Origin: an uncultured Bacteroidales bacterium
Lineage (GTDB): Bacteria > Bacteroidota > Bacteroidia > Bacteroidales > UBA932
NCBI GenBank assembly: GCA_934725575.1
Contig: CAKVCK010000015.1
Location: 31,238-95,237, forward strand
DNA: 64,000 nt
Direction: 5' to 3'
Shown: positions 60,607 through 64,000 of the stretch, one piece after another
Position numbering within the stretch: position 1 is the stretch's first letter
Layout: each line of letters begins with the position of its first letter
Program-made: the position numbers and the translations under genes
Notes under the pieces: generated by a model
Databases searched by the model: none
What the model was told of the DNA's origin: nothing
What the model saw: only the letters and a program-made list of their open reading frames with translations

Positions 60607-62220
60607 CTATATCTCGATCATCGGGCTGGCGAGGGCTTTCTTGAGCTGCTCGTCGTAGCGGAGACGGATTTTGATGCCGGCTTCCTGGAAATGGTAACGG
60701 ACGGCGATCTCCTCCTCGATGAACGGAACGATCTCGTCTTTCTTCAGTTTCAGGAATGTCTCCTTGTCCATCTCCAGGGCTTTCTGGAGTGCATCGAGCT
60801 CCGCCGACATATTCTTTGACAGTCCGTCTTTCTCCAGTTCCTTCTTCATCCGGTCGAAGTAGGTCTTCGCGCTGGAACGGTAGTCGAACTCCTTTGTCTT
60901 GGCAAAGGCCACGAACCCGTCCCAGTCCTTGTCGGCGAGGTGGAAGTCTTCGTCAGCGTCGGCGTGCTCACGGACATAGTTCAGGGCATATTCCTGAATT
61001 ATTCCTGAATATACTAGTGAATATGTCAGGCGGCTGTAGTCGTGTCCCTCTATGATGACATCCGGGGTGATGCCTCCGCCGTCACGTACCGTCCTGCCGT
61101 GGGCGGTCTTGAACTCGTGGGTCAGTGAATCAGGAATATACCCGACGCTGCCGTCCTCGTTGCGGTGCGAGTAGTCGATGGCCTGCACGCAGCGGCCGGA
61201 CGGGGTGTAATATTTCGCCGTGGTGACTTTCAGCTGGCCGTTGTACGGAAGCGGGCGGATGCTCTGGACGAGCCCCTTGCCGAAGGTCCTTGTGCCCATA
61301 ACAGTGGCTCTGTCAAGATCTTGAAGGGCGCCAGTCACGATCTCGGAGGATGATGCCGAACCGGAATCCACCATCACGATGATCGGAATCTCCGTGTCAA
61401 GCGGCTCGGACGTGGTCTTGTAGTGCATCTCGGTTCCGGTGGCCTGGCCTTTCGAGGACACGACCATAGAGCCTTTCGGCACGAAGAGGGACACAATATT
61501 TATCGCCTCGCTCATCAGGCCGCCCCCGTTGCCCCGCAGGTCGAGGACCAACTTCTTCATTCCCTGGCTCTTGAGCTTCAGAAAGGCGTTGCGCAGCTCT
61601 CCGGAGACGTTCTCCGTGAATCCGCTCTGGTAGATGTACCCGGTCGTGTCGTTGAGCATCCCGGCATATTCAATGTCAGGAAGATGGATTCTCTCTCGTG
61701 TGACAACAATGTCCACAATTTCCTTCGAGCGCACTTTCAGCACCTTGAACTTGACTGTCGTACCAGGCTTGCCCTTCATCCTGTCGGAGCATTCCTGACT
61801 GGTCAGACCGTGGGTGCTCTGCCCGTCAATCTCCATAATCTCGTCCCCGCAGTGAAGCCCGTACTTCTCGGCAGGCGAGCCTTTGTACGGCTCGTTGATG
61901 ATAACGTTCCCGTCCTTCTCGGGCTTGTAGATGACCGCTCCGATGCCTCCGTAGGACTTGTTGATCATCATCATAAGATCCTCGTTCTCCTCTTCCGGAA
62001 TGTAAACCGTGTAAGGGTCAAGGCTTTCCAGCATCGCATCGATGCCAGCCCTTTCGATCCTGTCCACAGGCAGCGAATCCACATAAGAGCGGTTAAGCTC
62101 CTTGAGTATGGAATTCTGGATCTCGGTCCATTTCCCGAGCTTGAAACTTTGTGACTGCCCAAACGCCGCGGTGCTGACCACTACCGCCAGCGATGCCGCT
62201 ATCAATGATTTAATCTTCAT
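60607..62220 (-). CDS. S41 family C-terminal processing peptidase (Prc/Ctp)
   Basis: 537 aa from MKIKSLIAASLAVVVSTAAFGQ, a signal peptide. The longer frame to 62316 is not supported. A PDZ domain (GGIGAVIYKPEKDGNVIINEP to GDEIMEIDGQSTHG) precedes the tail-specific protease core: LVLDLRGNGGGLMSEAINIV, VDSGSASSSEIVTGALQDLD with the nucleophile Ser, and MGTRTFGKGLVQSI with the base Lys. The extra C-terminal domain of about 130 residues is helical. It trims exported proteins or wall hydrolases in the periplasm. Monocistronic. Confidence 0.92.
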   Translation of the reverse strand: MKIKSLIAASLAVVVSTAAFGQSQSFKLGKWTEIQNSILKELNRSYVDSLPVDRIERAGIDAMLESLDPYTVYIPEEENEDLMMMINKSYGGIGAVIYKPEKDGNVIINEPYKGSPAEKYGLHCGDEIMEIDGQSTHGLTSQECSDRMKGKPGTTVKFKVLKVRSKEIVDIVVTRERIHLPDIEYAGMLNDTTGYIYQSGFTENVSGELRNAFLKLKSQGMKKLVLDLRGNGGGLMSEAINIVSLFVPKGSMVVSSKGQATGTEMHYKTTSEPLDTEIPIIVMVDSGSASSSEIVTGALQDLDRATVMGTRTFGKGLVQSIRPLPYNGQLKVTTAKYYTPSGRCVQAIDYSHRNEDGSVGYIPDSLTHEFKTAHGRTVRDGGGITPDVIIEGHDYSRLTYSLVYSGIIQEYALNYVREHADADEDFHLADKDWDGFVAFAKTKEFDYRSSAKTYFDRMKKELEKDGLSKNMSAELDALQKALEMDKETFLKLKKDEIVPFIEEEIAVRYHFQEAGIKIRLRYDEQLKKALASPMIEI

Positions 62221-62343
62221 ATTCCTTGAATATATTCCTGAATATCTCCGCTCCGCCCTCGTGGCGAAGCCAAAGCACGAGCGCAACACCCGTGCCAACC
62301 CTGCAAATTTAAGCATTTTCCGAAAGATATGTCTATTTTAGTC

Positions 62344-62374
62344 TTGACAGCCTTTCCTCTTCTGATTATCTTTG
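62344..62374 (+). promoter_or_regulatory. promoter with a long leader before rdgB
   Basis: TTG (62344-62346), exactly 20 bases, TATCTTTG (62367-62374). Transcription would start near 62381, giving a leader of about 180 nt before the rdgB ATG. Confidence 0.65.
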
Positions 62375-62400
62375 TGAATCGCTGTGCTCCGGTTCGACAT

Positions 62401-62480
62401 TTTGTCCGGGCGAACCACCTTCTCGCCGGACAAGATGTATTTTATCCGCCACTTTCTCCGGCCAAGAGGCCTTTCGCCGG
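62401..62480 (+). other. leader segment with repeated CGCCGGACAA hairpins
   Basis: TTGTCCGG-G-CGA (62402-62413) pairs with TCGCCGGACAA (62423-62433), with one bulged G. A second TTCGCCGGACAAA follows at about 62473-62485, after a small hairpin GGCC-AAGA-GGCC (62459-62470). The two right arms are direct repeats and could compete for one left arm. It lies in the predicted 5' leader of rdgB-recO. It could be a regulatory leader or a small RNA. It matches no riboswitch I know. Confidence 0.45.
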
Positions 62481-62559
62481 ACAAACACAAATTGAAATTT
62501 GGTAAAACAACGCATTCTGCGGATATTTGCAGAAGTGAACGAACAATTTTTCAGACAAC

Positions 62560-63165
62560 ATGACAAAAATAGTTTTCGCGACGGGCAACCGGGGGAAGCT
62601 GAGGGAGGCTTCCGAGATTCTGGGGGAAGGGTTCGAGCTGGTGACTCCGGCGGATTTCGGGATCACGGAGGACATTCCGGAGACGGGGGAGACGCTGGAG
62701 GAGAACTCGCTCCAGAAAGCGCGGTATATTTACGACAGAAAGGGTTGCGACTGCTTCGCGGACGACACGGGGCTGGAGGTGGATGCCCTCGGCGGCGCTC
62801 CTGGAGTCTATACGGCACGTTACGCGGGACCGTCCAAGGACTTCAACCTGAATATGGACAAGGTGCTGGCCGAACTCGCCAAACTGGAGGCCGGCGGGCA
62901 GGAAGTCAGCCGCAGGGCCCGCTTCCGCAGCGTCGTGACACTGATTCTGAACGGTGAGGTCCACCGGTTCGAAGGCACGATGGAAGGCACGATCGCCCGG
63001 GAGAAGTCCGGCAGGGGAGGCTTCGGCTACGACCCTATATTCATACCTGATGAATATCCTGGACTCACCGCCGCCGACATCACTGAGGAGCAGAAGAACG
63101 AAATCTCGCACCGAGGCAAGGCGCTTAGGGCGATGGCACAGTGGCTCAATGCGCGCGAAGGCTGA
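62560..63165 (+). CDS. rdgB: RdgB, dITP/XTP pyrophosphatase
   Basis: A 201-aa Ham1-family enzyme that removes deaminated purine nucleotides (dITP, XTP) from the pool. The start TKIVFATGNRGKLREASEIL has the T-x-N-x-x-K motif. CFADDTGLEVDALGGAPGVYTARY is the catalytic segment, and GFGYDPIFIPDEYPG closes the active site. Cytoplasmic. Its last 17 bp overlap recO, so the two are coupled and share a genome-protection theme. Confidence 0.95.
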   Translation: MTKIVFATGNRGKLREASEILGEGFELVTPADFGITEDIPETGETLEENSLQKARYIYDRKGCDCFADDTGLEVDALGGAPGVYTARYAGPSKDFNLNMDKVLAELAKLEAGGQEVSRRARFRSVVTLILNGEVHRFEGTMEGTIAREKSGRGGFGYDPIFIPDEYPGLTAADITEEQKNEISHRGKALRAMAQWLNAREG

Positions 63166-63799
63166 ACTCATCATCCTCAGCCACACCAAAGTAGGTGAGA
63201 ATTCCATCGTCCTGCACACAATCAGTCGGGAATATGGAAGGAGGGGCTTCCTTGTGAAAGTGAGTCCCAAGACCGCGATGGCCCTTTTTCTGCCTTTGAA
63301 TATTCTTGAGGCGGAGGTCACGGAGAATCCGAAGTCGGATCTCTGGTTCGCCCGCAATTTCGTCAGTGTCAATCCTCTCGTGGGGATCCGCGGGAATATT
63401 CATAAGAACACGATGACGCTTTTTATGAGCGAGGTGCTTTTCCGTGTTATAAAGGACCAGACGAACGAGGACGGGCTGATGGATTGGTTGAAGAAAAGCA
63501 TCCTGACGCTGGATGCCTTGCAGAGCGACTTCGCTAATTTCCACCTTTGGTTCCTGCTGGAACTCTGCGCCGTCCTTGGCTTCAATCCCGACACGATCGG
63601 TCTCGCCCCTTTTTCCGGCAAGCATCTCGACCACATCAAGTCCCTGCTGACCAGCTCTTTCGGCGAGGCGATGCTGCTTCCATTGAGAGGCTCCGACCGC
63701 AACGAGATCGCCGAGTGCATCCTCAAGTACATCGAGCATCACACCGAGTCTTCCGTCAATGTGCGCTCGCTGGCTGTGCTGAGGGACATTTACGGTTAG
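63149..63799 (+). CDS. recO: RecO, DNA repair protein
   Basis: 216 aa from MRAKAELIILSHTKVGENSI. The longer frame from 62954 only shadows rdgB. The N-terminal OB fold (SIVLHTISREYGRRGFLVKV) and the helical part (MTLFMSEVLFRVIKDQTNED, FHLWFLLELCAVLGFNPD) are typical of RecO, which loads RecA together with RecR. The zinc-binding cysteines of some RecO proteins are absent, as is common in Bacteroidota. It overlaps rdgB by 17 bp. Confidence 0.9.
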   Translation: MRAKAELIILSHTKVGENSIVLHTISREYGRRGFLVKVSPKTAMALFLPLNILEAEVTENPKSDLWFARNFVSVNPLVGIRGNIHKNTMTLFMSEVLFRVIKDQTNEDGLMDWLKKSILTLDALQSDFANFHLWFLLELCAVLGFNPDTIGLAPFSGKHLDHIKSLLTSSFGEAMLLPLRGSDRNEIAECILKYIEHHTESSVNVRSLAVLRDIYG

Positions 63800-63937
63800 G
63801 TCCCGCCGGCACTCGGGTGCGTAAAATCCCGGTTTTTCAGGTCCAAGGGTGTATAGGGTGCGGAAATACGGGATTTACCTTATACTAAAGAGAGGATTGT
63901 TAAGGTTTTTTAGTCATTCTCTCTCAGGGCAACCGCA

Positions 63938-64000
63938 TCAAATTTTAGCGCCCCTAAGCAGTTCCAGAAGATAGTCCTGTGAGAGTGATGCCCTGAACAA
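63938..64000 (-). CDS. 3' end of a minus-strand gene (partial)
   Basis: The last 20 codons read LFRASLSQDYLLELLRGAKI and stop (TGA at 63940-63938). The amphipathic helical end looks like real protein, but the family cannot be told from this. The spacer 63800-63937 has AAATCCCG and CGGGATTT as inverted copies and shows nothing else. The gene would be convergent with recO. Confidence 0.4.
   Translation of the reverse strand: MFRASLSQDYLLELLRGAKI

Noticed and set aside
1..64000. CRISPR arrays, prophage, rRNA or IS transposases
   Set aside because: No regularly spaced repeats, phage structural genes, rRNA or transposase frames were seen on either strand.

Overview
The window reads as chromosome from a member of the Bacteroidales (phylum Bacteroidota). 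Support comes from promoters of the Bacteroidota type (TTG, about 20 bases, TANNTTTG), from many lipoproteins and surface proteins with phylum-typical domains (DUF4988 and BACON-like, DUF3244, NVEALA-like), from SecD and SecF fused in one chain, and from a sigma-54/NtrC-type system controlling a MacB-like exporter. Genus and species cannot be named from sequence reading alone. No phage, plasmid, rRNA or CRISPR array is visible.

Layout. 1-49: start of a truncated exported protein. 129-546: a 418-bp gene-less element with 25-bp terminal inverted repeats. 555-4329 (minus strand): a sensor-like cluster made of a TPR/HTH lipoprotein, a DUF3244 protein, an NVEALA-like Cys-rich peptide, a lipoprotein and a membrane-anchored CxxC protein. 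4482-16572: a tripartite efflux system (TolC, HlyD, ABC ATPase, two FtsX/MacB permeases) facing a histidine kinase and an NtrC-family activator. A clear sigma-54 promoter with twin upstream palindromes lies before tolC. Three copies of a folded repeat of about 120 nt sit in this operon and flank each permease gene. 16890-19884: a PH/SHOCT membrane protein, then a two-gene unit of WYL regulator plus PD-(D/E)XK-like protein. 20091-30192: a PD40 beta-propeller protein, SecDF, aspartase, a DUF486 membrane protein and a GH3 beta-glucosidase.

30199-32533 is a decayed stretch. A dinB gene that has lost its 5' end abuts, at about position 31095, a beta-helix (pectate-lyase-like)/SMP-30 gene that has also lost its 5' end and is broken again downstream. 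tRNA-Leu(UAA) follows. 32694-47770 is housekeeping: the mreBCD-mrdA-rodA cell-shape operon, ispD, an Lrp/AsnC regulator, topA, PBP1A, ddl, prmC and a lipoprotein. An orphan HigA-like antitoxin (47865) follows, then a large LRR surface lipoprotein (48339-51674).

51927-57538 is a second accessory block: a DEDDh exonuclease overlapping a WYL regulator, a divergent VWA protein, an uncharacterised 288-aa protein, a second type of WYL regulator and, divergent from that one, the RNA ligase RtcB. Inverted repeats in the divergent spacers are operator candidates. The window ends with a large OB-fold-like lipoprotein, a C-terminal processing peptidase, rdgB overlapping recO, and the tail of a minus-strand gene.

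Most worth following up are the covarying repeats inside the efflux operon, the complete sigma-54 control region, the WYL/nuclease pair, the WYL-VWA-RtcB neighbourhood and the deletion scar at about 31095. Start codons were moved from the longest ORF where a lipobox, signal peptide or promoter position required it.
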